Part shown: one piece after another, positions 54,543-62,447 of the stretch | Layout of the letters: each line of letters starts with the position of its first letter | Position numbering within the stretch: the stretch's first letter is position 1 | NCBI RefSeq assembly: GCF_002943565.1 | Contig: NZ_PJCH01000010.1 | Coordinates: forward strand, 124,001 to 188,000 | Direction of reading: 5' to 3' | Source of the DNA: Hyphococcus luteus | GTDB taxonomy: Bacteria > Pseudomonadota > Alphaproteobacteria > Caulobacterales > Parvularculaceae | DNA: 64,000 nt | Position numbers and translations under genes: made by a program | Notes under the pieces: generated by a model | Told to the model about the DNA's origin: nothing | The model's database searches: none | What the model saw: the letters and a program-made list of their open reading frames with translations, nothing else

Positions 54543-54689
54543 ATGGCCAAAGGTCAACAACGCAGCAATCGCGAACCCAAAAAACCGAAACAGAACAAAC
54601 CCAAGAAGACAGAAAGCAAGCTTTCAGGCGTCTCCGCAACCTTTGAAAACAAGCTCAATCCGCAACAAAAAAAGGGCGGCAAGAAATAA
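54543..54689 (+). CDS. 48-residue Lys-rich small protein
   Basis: From ATG 54543 with AGGAA about nine bases upstream. The sequence is very basic with an Asn/Lys/Pro-rich first half (QQRSNREPKKPKQNKPKK), then a short core LSGVSATFENKLNP and a GGKK end. Similar tiny basic proteins are common in proteobacteria. It is likely disordered and nucleic-acid-binding; the function is unknown. Confidence 0.6.
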   Translation: MAKGQQRSNREPKKPKQNKPKKTESKLSGVSATFENKLNPQQKKGGKK

Positions 54690-54692
54690 AAA

Positions 54693-55049
54693 TCAACACT
54701 GCCTGTAGAGGCAGTCTCTCGGCATGACGCTGTCCGGCGCCAACGCCGTATCGAAGCAATACGCAGTCGCACAATAGGGGCAGAGCATGGAATCGGATAA
54801 GCCCATATTCAAATAGACATGGGGATGGTCATGGGGCGGCGATGCGCCAATACATTCGAATTCCCGCATCCCGATCCGGATCTCGGCAATCCCGTCGTCA
54901 TTGCGTAATTTTGAGAAGCGGCGCGGCGTGGCGGTCTCAGATCCATCTATTTGATCACGTCCGTAAAGCGGCGTCGTCGGCGCCGTCAACGAGCCGCCCT
55001 CGGATTCCCATCTGAGAATAGAGACGGATTGGGGAGGGAGCGCTCTCAT
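54693..55049 (-). CDS. CHCC zinc-finger protein (NDUFS6-like domain)
   Basis: About 118 residues from ATG 55049, which overlaps the preceding stop by ATGA. The C-terminal half has the zf-CHCC pattern: FECIGASPPHDHPHVYLNMG followed by MLCPYCATAYCFD, that is a Cys, a His and a CxxC pair for one zinc. Stand-alone bacterial zf-CHCC proteins are usually about 60-80 residues; here an extra N-terminal 60 residues precede it. Its coupling to a secreted Cys-repeat protein is unusual. Confidence 0.72.
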   Translation of the reverse strand: MRALPPQSVSILRWESEGGSLTAPTTPLYGRDQIDGSETATPRRFSKLRNDDGIAEIRIGMREFECIGASPPHDHPHVYLNMGLSDSMLCPYCATAYCFDTALAPDSVMPRDCLYRQC

Positions 55050-55945
55050 TCCGCCAGACATTGATTACCCCGCCGCCGGTGAAGCTTGTCGCATTCCCAG
55101 TCATTGCCGGAATAATCGAGGTGGGCGCCCTTCGGAATAATGACGGCGACGCAGTTTGCGCCATTCGTCCGAAACCCTCTTTCGCATTTCCAGCCGGAAC
55201 CATAGAGGTTTCCGGTCAAAAACCCGTGCTCGGGCACGTTCACTTTGATGCAAGCATTATCCGTCGCACGAAACCCGCGGTCGCACTCCCAGCCGCGTCC
55301 ATAACCTGAAACCACGAGAAATCCGTTCCTGGGCGCGGAAATGGCTTCGCATCGGTCTCCAACAGCGCGGTGACCATGCTCGCACTCCCAGCCAGAACCA
55401 TGGGACGTATTTGTTGGATATGCATTGACGGGAACGCCTATAGCAGCGCAGCCTTCTTCGCTGGCGCGGTAACCGCGGTTGCACTCCCAACCTTCTCCAT
55501 AGCTCGCATCGGAAAGAAAGCCGTTTTCCGGCACGTTGATTTCAACGCAAGTCTTGTTTGCCTTCCTGTATCCTCGATTGCAGCTCCATTGATCCCCGAA
55601 GGAAGTAAGGTAGGCGTTCTCCGGCACGTTGATTTCAGCGCACGCCCCTTCGGATCGGCGATAGCCGCGACGGCATTCCCACGCGCGCCCATATGAAGCG
55701 TTTGTGCCATAAGCATATTCAGGAACGACAACAGCGACGCAGGCGCCAGCCTTTTCCTGAAAGCCCTGGTCGCATTCCCAGCCGCCGCCATAGCTCCTTT
55801 TGTGTGCGTTTTGAGGCGGATCGAAGCTGCGCGATTGCGCCTGTGCTGACGCTGGCGCAACAAAGAAAAACGTCAGTTGAAGCGTAAACGGAAGCGCCAT
55901 GCAAACCATGGCGGCGCTAAGGGTTTTCAATATTCGACTGGCCAT
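55046..55945 (-). CDS. Secreted protein with eight tandem Cys-pair repeats
   Basis: A 299-residue protein. A signal peptide of about 36 residues (ends VAPASAQA) is followed by eight repeats of 30-33 residues with consensus VPENAYLTxxSYGxGWEC, then xRGYRxxxxxC. Each repeat holds exactly two Cys, giving 16 in the mature protein, with an invariant Trp two residues before the first. This looks like a string of small disulfide-closed beta modules in the periplasm or on the surface. I do not know a function. It is translationally coupled to the zinc-finger gene. Confidence 0.8.
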   Translation of the reverse strand: MASRILKTLSAAMVCMALPFTLQLTFFFVAPASAQAQSRSFDPPQNAHKRSYGGGWECDQGFQEKAGACVAVVVPEYAYGTNASYGRAWECRRGYRRSEGACAEINVPENAYLTSFGDQWSCNRGYRKANKTCVEINVPENGFLSDASYGEGWECNRGYRASEEGCAAIGVPVNAYPTNTSHGSGWECEHGHRAVGDRCEAISAPRNGFLVVSGYGRGWECDRGFRATDNACIKVNVPEHGFLTGNLYGSGWKCERGFRTNGANCVAVIIPKGAHLDYSGNDWECDKLHRRRGNQCLAE

Positions 55946-56096
55946 TCTTTGTGTCCTGCACTCAGTATTGGAGGGGTAAGGCGCGAGACGGTTTCAGGCT
56001 TCAGCGCAAAAATGTGGAGTTGCGCTTCGACAACGCCTGGCTCAACCGCTTATCCGCGCAGAGAGCCCGGGAAACGGCGTCGCGACATTGCCTGCA

Positions 56097-56366
56097 TCAT
56101 GCAGCGACAGCTAAACGGTCGCTTTCCAGTGCGCGGAACAAGTCTCTCGGATCGAGCTCGACCTCATGCAGGCTGCCTTGCAGCCCCGACAGCATGTGCA
56201 ATCGGATGGTGGTTTTCGTCTTTTTCTCCCAGGAGAACGGGAACGTCCAATAATGCCGGTCACGGGTTTCGATACTGTATGACCCGGCAGGTTGTCTGGC
56301 GGCGATGCCTGTTAAAGAAAAAGGGCGCCGAAAATTGATTCGCGAATAGACTACTGGCGCGCGCAT
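56097..56366 (-). CDS. Small hypothetical protein
   Basis: An 89-residue frame. The segment from PAGSYSIETRDRHYWTFPFS through TTIRLHMLSGLQGSLHEVEL to DPRDLFRAL looks protein-like and recalls short alphaproteobacterial proteins with an xAGxYxVETDEE start and a Dxx-DLxxAL end. The first 25 residues may be untranslated. No clear ribosome site was found. Confidence 0.45.
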   Translation of the reverse strand: MRAPVVYSRINFRRPFSLTGIAARQPAGSYSIETRDRHYWTFPFSWEKKTKTTIRLHMLSGLQGSLHEVELDPRDLFRALESDRLAVAA

Positions 56367-56445
56367 GGGAAAAAATCCGTATGATGACGCATGACGCTAA
56401 ATCAGACAGTCGCGGAGAGGGGAAAAGCCCCCTCCGCAAGGCGGT

Positions 56446-56592
56446 TTAAGATTTTTTGTCTTCGCAGGCGGGCGCAGCCGATTTTTCCGCTTTGGGCGCA
56501 GATTGACCGGCCGTCTCCGCCGTTTTGGAAACATGGTCTTTGTTTTCTTGTTTCGGGGTTTTATCGCCTTGATTATCGCTTTTCTTGAACAT
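56446..56592 (-). CDS. Possible 48-residue hydrophilic protein
   Basis: An ATG at 56592 opens a 48-codon frame of low-complexity charged sequence (FKKSDNQGDKTPKQENKDHV, then KAEKSAAPACEDKKS) with a single Cys near the end. It is similar in style to the other short hydrophilic proteins in this region. The ribosome site is weak. It could be a chance frame. Confidence 0.35.
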   Translation of the reverse strand: MFKKSDNQGDKTPKQENKDHVSKTAETAGQSAPKAEKSAAPACEDKKS

Positions 56593-56784
56593 GTCATGTA
56601 ACTTTCATTTTGCACGGCAATGATTTGCTGGCGCACTCTATAAAATGGGCGCCGAGGCCTCGCTATACAATGGGCAACGCCAATATAAGGAAAATATTTT
56701 TGTACGGACTTCTGACATTGAACGAAAGCGCGCAATCGCGCCCAATTATTGAGTCTGTGAACTCCCGCATTCTGGAAGGGTAGG

Positions 56785-58659
56785 GTGAATGGCGCGGTCA
56801 TGACAGAACCATTGACAGGCGCCTTTCATATCTGGGCGACTTATGCGCTGGTCGTAATGGCTGTCGTGGGGTTTTCATCCGATCGGCTTAAGATTGAGGT
56901 GACATCCCTTCTTTTGCTGACCGCTATGCTTCTTCTGTTCGAGCTTATCCCTGTTGTCGGCTCTGAAGAAGGAAATCCGCTCAATACCGCTCGGTTGCTG
57001 GCGGGATTCGCAAATCCCGCTCTTATCGCGGTTCTCGCATTATTAGTGGTTGGGAACGGACTTTGGCGTTCGGGAGCTTTGGATTGGGCGCTGGGCTTGT
57101 TCCTTGACCGCGTCGGCAGCCGCCGACGGCTTGCAATCGGGATTTGTTTCGCGACGGTGTTCCTGGCGAGTCCGTTTGTGAATAATACCCCAGTCGTCGT
57201 GATCTTCATTCCGATCATGGAGACGATTGCGCGACGCTTTTCTGTGGGTCCAAGCCGCGTGATGATGCCGCTTTCATTCATCGCGATTCTCGCTGGCATG
57301 ACCACGCTAATTGGATCTTCAACCAACTTGCTTGTTTCCGGCGCCCTCAGTGAACTCGGTGAGGAACCGCTCGGCTTTTTTGATTTCATCGTGCCCGGCC
57401 TGGCGCTAGCGAGCGTGGGCATTCTCTATGTCATTTTTGTCATGCCGCATCTGCTGCCCCGACGTCACTCGCCCGTCGAGCGGTATATGACCGGAAAGAA
57501 CCGGCGCTTCATCGCGCAGCTTACGGTGGGGCGCGAGTCTAAACTGGTCGGCGAGACCGCCCGTTTCAATATTCTGGGCATACGCGGTTCCCGCCTTATT
57601 CTCGTGCAGCGTGGCGAACATGCTTACATACCTCCATTCGAGCATTTAAAGATAGACGATAATGACATTCTGGTTTTCATGGCCACGAATGAGGCGTTGG
57701 CCGAAGCGCAAACCAAGTTCTCGCGCCTCATGTTCAGCGTGTCGGGAGAACAGGATCTTCCGGCGGACGAAGAGGAGCGCAAGAAATGGCTGTCGCGGGG
57801 CCAGATGATTGCAGAGGTGATGATTGCGCCGGGATCGAATATCGCCGGGCTTTCTCTCGAAGAGGTCGGGTTTCGCGCCCGGTATGACTGTCTGGTGCTG
57901 GGGATAGAGCGGCAATCCCGCCTGACCCAGCGCCACCTTACCGGCGCTCTGCTGCAAGAAGGCGACGTGCTTGTGGTGCAGGGCGACCGTGAGGCGCTCG
58001 ACCGCATGCGCAAGCATCGCAGCGTCGTGATGCTCGACGGCACGACCCAGCAACTCCCGGCGACCCGCAATGCAAAGATGGCCGGGGCGATCTTCGCCGC
58101 CGTTATTTTCCTCGCCTCTACCGGTATCTTGCCGATTGCTGCAGCTGCAGTCGGCGGCGTTGCGTTGATGCTGATCACCGGCGTTTTAACCCTGAACCAG
58201 GCGACGGCGGCGCTGGATCGCCAGATATTCTTAATGGTGGGCGCATCTTTGGCGCTCGGCGCCGCCATGCTGGAGACTGGCGCGGCTTCGTATCTCGCCG
58301 GCGGCGTGATCGGATTGGCCGGTCCGGCGGGAAAGGCGGCGGTCCTTTCCGTGCTGTTTCTGCTTGTTGCGCTGTTGACGAATGTCCTCTCCAACAACGC
58401 TGCCGCTATCCTTTTCACGCCGATAGCGCTGGGTCTGGCGAACGGCCTGGACACCGATCCCATGCCGTTCGCGCTGGCTGTGATGTTCGGCGCCAGCTGT
58501 TCGTTCGCGACGCCGGTCGGCTACCAGACGAATTTGCTTGTGATGGGCCCGGGTTATTACCGCTTCAAGGATTTCATGCGCGCCGGGGCGCCATTGGTCG
58601 TACTGCTTTGGATTGCTTTCAGTTTGTTCATGCCGTGGCGCTACGGACTGCTGGACTAA
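56785..58659 (+). CDS. SLC13/DASS family transporter with TrkA-C domains
   Basis: A 624-residue transporter. Membrane segments form two halves of the SLC13 fold; SPFVNNTPVVVIFIPIM and LSNNAAAILFTPIAL are the paired hairpin signatures and TTLIGSSTNLLVSG and FATPVGYQTNLLVMG the substrate and Na+ motifs. Between the halves lie two TrkA-C (RCK_C) domains around RFIAQLTVGRESKLVGETAR and IAEVMIAPGSNIAGLSLEEV. Such proteins carry sulfate, phosphate or dicarboxylates. It is a single-gene unit. Confidence 0.92.
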   Translation: MNGAVMTEPLTGAFHIWATYALVVMAVVGFSSDRLKIEVTSLLLLTAMLLLFELIPVVGSEEGNPLNTARLLAGFANPALIAVLALLVVGNGLWRSGALDWALGLFLDRVGSRRRLAIGICFATVFLASPFVNNTPVVVIFIPIMETIARRFSVGPSRVMMPLSFIAILAGMTTLIGSSTNLLVSGALSELGEEPLGFFDFIVPGLALASVGILYVIFVMPHLLPRRHSPVERYMTGKNRRFIAQLTVGRESKLVGETARFNILGIRGSRLILVQRGEHAYIPPFEHLKIDDNDILVFMATNEALAEAQTKFSRLMFSVSGEQDLPADEEERKKWLSRGQMIAEVMIAPGSNIAGLSLEEVGFRARYDCLVLGIERQSRLTQRHLTGALLQEGDVLVVQGDREALDRMRKHRSVVMLDGTTQQLPATRNAKMAGAIFAAVIFLASTGILPIAAAAVGGVALMLITGVLTLNQATAALDRQIFLMVGASLALGAAMLETGAASYLAGGVIGLAGPAGKAAVLSVLFLLVALLTNVLSNNAAAILFTPIALGLANGLDTDPMPFALAVMFGASCSFATPVGYQTNLLVMGPGYYRFKDFMRAGAPLVVLLWIAFSLFMPWRYGLLD

Positions 58660-58724
58660 CGGTGCGACAGACATTCGAAAATCAGAATTTCGCGGCACAA
58701 CTTCAAACAATTTATCGAAAGGCG

Positions 58725-59072
58725 CTATCCTGAAAGAGAGCATCCGAAATGCGCCCTGATGAACGCCTTTCTGATCGGAACGCTGGCGGCAAGCACGTTA
58801 TCCCGCATTTCGTCCCTTGAAAGCGCGCTTTCAATGAGTTTCGCCGCCTCGACTGCTTCGCTTTCGATCAAAGCGCCAGAAATGCGGTTTGCATAGCATT
58901 CGCTCCTGGCCGATGACGCGCCAAGACGCCGCATGCCGCCTTTTATTTTCATAGCGACCTCATTCGTGGCGACGGTTTCAGGATGATGTTTCGGGAAGAC
59001 GGAACACGCGGCTAAAAGCCAGAAAGATGTTCCGCAAAGCAAAAAAAACCGGATGCGCGCATAAAGGAACAT
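58725..59072 (-). CDS. Small lipoprotein, unknown function
   Basis: About 115 residues from ATG 59072. The leader FFLLCGTSFWLLAAC has a clear lipobox. The mature part includes SARSECYANRISGALIESEA and a Cys near the C terminus (AHFGCSLSG), so a disulfide is possible. No family recognised. It converges with the SLC13 gene and lies 16 bp after the entericidin gene, which is read the same way. Confidence 0.6.
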   Translation of the reverse strand: MFLYARIRFFLLCGTSFWLLAACSVFPKHHPETVATNEVAMKIKGGMRRLGASSARSECYANRISGALIESEAVEAAKLIESALSRDEMRDNVLAASVPIRKAFIRAHFGCSLSG

Positions 59073-59088
59073 GGCGCATTTTCGCGTT

Positions 59089-59214
59089 TTATTCGTCGTC
59101 AATCGAATCGTCGATCGCTTCGCCCGCATCTTCCACGTCGCGTCCAACGCCCTTGATGGTTTCGCAGGAAGACAGAAACAGACAGGTAATTAGCAGCATA
59201 CTTAATATTCGCAT
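59089..59214 (-). CDS. Entericidin-like lipoprotein
   Basis: A 41-residue protein with GGAGG before the ATG at 59214. The leader MRILSMLLITCLFLSSC ends in the lipobox, and TIKGVGRDVEDAGEAIDDS is the entericidin EcnA/EcnB core (xxGxGxDVxxxGxxI). Entericidins are tiny membrane lipoproteins induced in stationary phase or stress; in alphaproteobacteria they often belong to the EcfG regulon. An EcfG-like promoter lies 43 bp upstream. Confidence 0.88.
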   Translation of the reverse strand: MRILSMLLITCLFLSSCETIKGVGRDVEDAGEAIDDSIDDE

Positions 59215-59256
59215 GGGAGCCTCCACAAGCGGCCGGTAGGCCGTGCATGCGTGAAC

Positions 59257-59281
59257 AACTCGCCGCGAAGACAAGGGTTCC
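59257..59281 (-). promoter_or_regulatory. Probable EcfG-type promoter of the entericidin gene
   Basis: Reading the minus strand, GGAAC is followed by 16 bases and AGTT, three of four matches to the CGTT box of the general stress sigma factor EcfG, 43 bp before the start codon. Confidence 0.45.
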
Positions 59282-59467
59282 GCAGGGAGCTGGTTGGAAT
59301 TAAATTTATTTCGTTGTCTCCAAAAAACTGTGGGCTGTAGGTGAGTATATTCCGAGCCTTGTCAGACTAGGGGAAGCTGATCAATTGTCATTGTAGCTGC
59401 AAGAATAGAAATCAATTGATGACCTCTGCTTTAAGCGAGAAACCGCTCATCAAATATGGGAAAAGCT

Positions 59468-59800
59468 ATGACCAATAACCTGCTGTCTTCAAGTACGATC
59501 ACCGGCGATCATGTCAAAAACGCTAAGGGTGAAGACCTCGGTAAGATCGAAGATCTCATGATTGATACGAATGACGGCGCCATTCAGTACGCGGTACTGT
59601 CTTTTGGCGGCATTATGGGGCTGGGTGAGAAATTATTCGCAGTTCCCTTCGGCCGGTTGAAAGTCGATACCGAAAATAAATGCATGATCCTGGATGCAGA
59701 TAAGCAGCGCCTTAAAGACGCTCCCGGTTTTGACAAGGATAAATGGCCGGACTTTTCTGATGCTTCCTTCAAAACAACACATGATGCTTATTATAAATAA
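59468..59800 (+). CDS. PRC-barrel domain protein
   Basis: About 110 residues from ATG 59468; another in-frame ATG at 59456 is possible. The PRC-barrel starts STITGDHVKNAKGEDLGKIE and continues DTNDGAIQYAVLSFGGIMGL and KLFAVPFGRLKVDTENKCMI. Stand-alone PRC-barrel proteins of this type are stress-induced in alphaproteobacteria, with unknown ligand. The gene sits between the entericidin gene and a two-module ORF. Confidence 0.88.
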   Translation: MTNNLLSSSTITGDHVKNAKGEDLGKIEDLMIDTNDGAIQYAVLSFGGIMGLGEKLFAVPFGRLKVDTENKCMILDADKQRLKDAPGFDKDKWPDFSDASFKTTHDAYYK

Positions 59801-59843
59801 GCGCCGCCGCACCAGCTATTGATGACGAGGTGTCGGGTATCGC

Positions 59844-60326
59844 ATGATCCAGTCGAAATCATCTTCACCTGAAAAGCTTATCGAAAAGCTTCAGATCATG
59901 GTGGCCGACTCAGAGCTGACCATGATTGATGACTGGCGCTCCGAAAACCGCGCCGCGAGCCGATCCGCTGCGATCCGCTCTCTCATTTACCTCGGTCTGG
60001 AGCTCTCCAAAGCGAACCCCGACAAGGCGAACGAGCTACTGGAGCAGTTGCTTCCTAAAAATTATTCCACCGCCGTCCAAATTGGCCCGGCAGAACCCCC
60101 GTGCGCATCTGCGCATAAAACACTGAAAAGGCGAAATCCTGTGAATTCGAACAATAACGCCGAAAGCAAACTTAAAACCGTTAAAGCGGCCTGCGACAAG
60201 GCGCCCGCGGGCGACAAGAAAGACGCCGCCTTCAAGCATTTTTCTGCTGCTGAAAAAGCGCATAAAGCGAAAAATGACAAAGAATGCATGACCGAATTGG
60301 CGGCCGCTGAAAAAGCGCTCCACTGA
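59844..60326 (+). CDS. Two-module small protein (ribbon-helix-helix-like plus helical domain)
   Basis: A 160-residue frame with two unrelated halves. Residues 1-75 look like a ribbon-helix-helix-type domain (ELTMIDDWRSENRAASRSAA followed by IRSLIYLGLEL). Residues 100-160 (NAESKLKTVKAACDKAPAGD, HFSAAEKAHKAKNDKECMTE) resemble a small stand-alone helical protein. A GTG at 60141 with AAAAGG nine bases upstream could start that second protein separately. Either a natural fusion or two genes joined by loss of a stop codon. Confidence 0.6.
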   Translation: MIQSKSSSPEKLIEKLQIMVADSELTMIDDWRSENRAASRSAAIRSLIYLGLELSKANPDKANELLEQLLPKNYSTAVQIGPAEPPCASAHKTLKRRNPVNSNNNAESKLKTVKAACDKAPAGDKKDAAFKHFSAAEKAHKAKNDKECMTELAAAEKALH

Positions 60327-60360
60327 CAGCTGGCTAGGAAACGCGTCCCTCAATAAGTCG

Positions 60361-60447
60361 AGGCCAGGAATCTGGTAGGTCAGAATCTCCTGGCCTTGCC
60401 GGTCTGACCCGCCCTCACGCCCCCCCGGCCCCTCGGGGGCGGGTCAG
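60361..60447 (+). terminator. Two strong hairpins after the two-module gene
   Basis: AGGCCAGGA / TCCTGGCCT (60361-60396) is followed by CTGACCCGCCC / GGGCGGGTCAG (60404-60447), an 11-bp stem with a C/G-rich loop. No long T-run follows, so termination may be partial. A similar CTGACC...GGTCAG closure appears in the RNA candidate at 63.4 kb. Confidence 0.5.
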
Positions 60448-60514
60448 TCATCAAATTTCCGACCATTGAAGGACCACATTCGCTTTTTCGAAAATATTTA
60501 TGAAAGGTTAGATA

Positions 60515-61027
60515 ATGAGAAAATTTCTGATAGTGGCCGTCTGCGCAGCATCGCTGCCGATGGCCGCGAACGCCTCAACCATCGTGGCACAGGGAGGCGG
60601 TCCCTATAATGTCCAGTCTGACGATCTGTTCTTCGGCGTCGTTTCGTCGACTGCAGGCGGGGCAGGGTCGTACACAATCGACTTCACGAACCCGAGTGGT
60701 TCGGTCCTTGCAGTCGCTGATGCGGCGGTGACAAGCGCTGCGGTCGATACGCTTTTCACCGACCTGACCATCTCCTGGCTCGACGGAGTCACGCTGAATA
60801 CCCTTGTTCAGGCTGCAGGCATTGATACGCTGTCGACAGTCTTTTCCGATATGTTTCAATCACAGCGCCTGGTTTTTGATTGGTCTGACTCTGTCGCCGG
60901 GGCCGGATTTGGTGTTGATGTTGAAACTAAAATCTCGGAAGTTCCCATACCTGCGGCCCTGCCTTTGTTCTTTTCGGCTCTATTTGGATTAGGTTTTGCA
61001 TCTCGTCGCCGTCGAAATCCTGCCTAA
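60515..61027 (+). CDS. VPLPA-CTERM sorting-signal protein
   Basis: A 170-residue exported protein. Signal peptide MRKFLIVAVCAASLPMAANA; mature beta-rich region without a known domain; C-terminal tripartite tail VPIPAALPLFFSALFGLGFA followed by SRRRR. That is the VPLPA-CTERM (PEP-CTERM variant) anchor, normally processed by an exosortase in exopolysaccharide-producing bacteria. The exosortase is not in the window. It is followed by a good terminator at 61112. Confidence 0.88.
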   Translation: MRKFLIVAVCAASLPMAANASTIVAQGGGPYNVQSDDLFFGVVSSTAGGAGSYTIDFTNPSGSVLAVADAAVTSAAVDTLFTDLTISWLDGVTLNTLVQAAGIDTLSTVFSDMFQSQRLVFDWSDSVAGAGFGVDVETKISEVPIPAALPLFFSALFGLGFASRRRRNPA

Positions 61028-61111
61028 GGCGATTTTTTTAGATGTTTATTGCGATATGAATTTGTGCATGCTTGCCGGGAAACCTAAGCAGCACTAGCAT
61101 ATTGTTATTAG

Positions 61112-61149
61112 ATTGCGGTCGCCGGAAAACGTGGCGATCGCAATTTTTT
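61112..61149 (+). terminator. Rho-independent terminator after the VPLPA-CTERM gene
   Basis: A 12-bp stem ATTGCGGTCGCC / GGCGATCGCAAT with one G:T pair and a 9-nt loop, followed by a run of six T. Confidence 0.88.
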
Positions 61150-61164
61150 GCGTTTTTGCAAGGC

Positions 61165-61413
61165 TTATTGCTCCCGTTCAATGCTAACGCCAGATGGAAT
61201 TTCTTCAGCGTCTGAGTTAGCGTCCAACGGCTCCCGCCATAGATCGCCCATATTATATTGACGCTTGCCAACAAATACATCCCTGATGCTGTCGTCTTCT
61301 GCAAAGTCTACTCCATGCTGAAGGCGTTTAACGCCTATAAACCTGGCGACGGCTTTTTTGAAAGCGCCGAAAGGCGTTTCCTGTTGTTGGGCGGCATGAT
61401 TGGCCTTGTTCAT
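61165..61413 (-). CDS. Small hypothetical protein, stress-associated by promoter
   Basis: An 82-residue hydrophilic protein with AGGAG nine bases before the ATG. ETPFGAFKKAVARFIGVKRL forms an amphipathic helix, followed by an acidic tail. No signal peptide or known family. It is divergent from the GlsB/YeaQ gene, and both have EcfG-like promoters, which supports its being a real, stress-induced gene. Confidence 0.6.
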   Translation of the reverse strand: MNKANHAAQQQETPFGAFKKAVARFIGVKRLQHGVDFAEDDSIRDVFVGKRQYNMGDLWREPLDANSDAEEIPSGVSIEREQ

Positions 61414-61442
61414 TACTATACTCCTGGATCAAGTTCCCAATT

Positions 61443-61467
61443 AACATCTACGTTGCCGCAAGGTTCC
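61443..61467 (-). promoter_or_regulatory. Possible EcfG-type promoter of the 82-residue gene
   Basis: On the minus strand GGAAC, 16-bp spacer, TGTT (three of four matches to CGTT), 30 bp before the start codon at 61413. Confidence 0.4.
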
Positions 61468-61496
61468 GGAACAGGCGTCAAGACGCCATCTAAAAC

Positions 61497-61521
61497 GGAA
61501 CCATTCCGTACAGAATGCGTT
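61497..61521 (+). promoter_or_regulatory. EcfG-type promoter of the GlsB/YeaQ gene
   Basis: GGAAC, 16-bp spacer, CGTT: an exact match to the EcfG general-stress sigma consensus (GGAAC-N16/17-CGTT), 29 bp before the ATG at 61551. Confidence 0.75.
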
Positions 61522-61550
61522 TCACTGGCCCAGTTTATAGGAGATATAAA

Positions 61551-61802
61551 ATGTCACTCAGCGGATTACTGATCTGGCTGCTCATCGGCGCTATCGCCGG
61601 ATGGCTTGCCGGTATTATCGTGAAGGGCTACGGCTTTGGTCTGATCGGGAATATTGTAGTGGGAATTGTCGGCGCATTTGTTGGCGGCTGGCTCTTTGGG
61701 CAGTTCGGCATCGTCAGCAACGGCGTCCTCGGCGCCATTCTGGGCGCCACGACCGGTGCGGTTATCGTTCTGTTCTTGATTCGTCTGGTCCGTAGCGTTT
61801 AG
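61551..61802 (+). CDS. GlsB/YeaQ/YmgE family stress membrane protein
   Basis: An 83-residue membrane protein with AGGAGA before the ATG. Three membrane helices carry the family's Gly zipper: LLIWLLIGAIAGWLAGIIVK, GLIGNIVVGIVGAFVGGWLF and GVLGAILGATTGAVIVLFLI. YeaQ-type proteins are induced in stationary phase or stress, and the exact EcfG-type promoter upstream fits that. Confidence 0.93.
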   Translation: MSLSGLLIWLLIGAIAGWLAGIIVKGYGFGLIGNIVVGIVGAFVGGWLFGQFGIVSNGVLGAILGATTGAVIVLFLIRLVRSV

Positions 61803-61890
61803 CAGGTCGCGATTTGCCAGGAGATCCGTGATGAATCGTGGATCAAACTGGTGCGCCTGAGAACGCATCCTTTGATGTTGATCTTTTTGG

Positions 61891-62328
61891 TTAAGGTGTC
61901 GACTTCGCATTCATAGGCCAGTCGGGGTTAGGATTGCTGACATTTTCAATAGCTTTGCGGAACAGTAAAGGATTTGCGATCGGGCGAATTTTGATATCAG
62001 CGTCTCCGCTGCCATGGATAACCAGGCGGCCGTATCCGAAAATGCGCGCCCAAAATCCCTGCTGGATTGTCACCAGTTCGATGCTGCGAATTGGAAGTTC
62101 GCGGGTGTAACGCCGCAGCCACCCTGTTTTTACGACAACACGATGGTTGGTCACCACAATCTCCGTCGTTGCGGCGGTAACCCACAGATGAAAGAAGATA
62201 ATGAAACCAACCCCAACAAGGCCTAACGAGAGCAGGGCGAGCCAGGCCCCGATCCAGTAAAGCCAATGAAAGTGAGCGCTTGAAATCACGATTTCATGTT
62301 GGCCGAGTGTTTTTGAAATGTAGCTCAT
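61891..62328 (-). CDS. Bacterial PH-domain membrane protein
   Basis: A 145-residue protein. Two membrane helices (HWLYWIGAWLALLSLGLVGV and the segment after it) are followed by the bPH2 domain TEIVVTNHRVVVKTGWLRRY, ELPIRSIELVTIQQGFWARI, FGYGRLVIHGSGDADIKIRP. This is the YdbS-like membrane PH layout; the ligand is unknown. It lies between the GlsB gene and the sigma-factor gene. Confidence 0.9.
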   Translation of the reverse strand: MSYISKTLGQHEIVISSAHFHWLYWIGAWLALLSLGLVGVGFIIFFHLWVTAATTEIVVTNHRVVVKTGWLRRYTRELPIRSIELVTIQQGFWARIFGYGRLVIHGSGDADIKIRPIANPLLFRKAIENVSNPNPDWPMNAKSTP

Positions 62329-62447
62329 AATGCGCTTTTAGAGAAAGTATGATGCAGCGTTGGCATGCTAAGCGGTATCGCATCGAGAGGAAGTGGCGGC
62401 GTACTGCTCTTTCACCGCCCGTCGACACAATTGGGCGGGGCCCTCTG

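Noticed and set aside
54955-56000. Regular 90-100 bp periodicity, checked as a CRISPR-like array
   Set aside because: The period comes from the protein repeats of the Cys-pair gene; the units diverge and there are no spacers.
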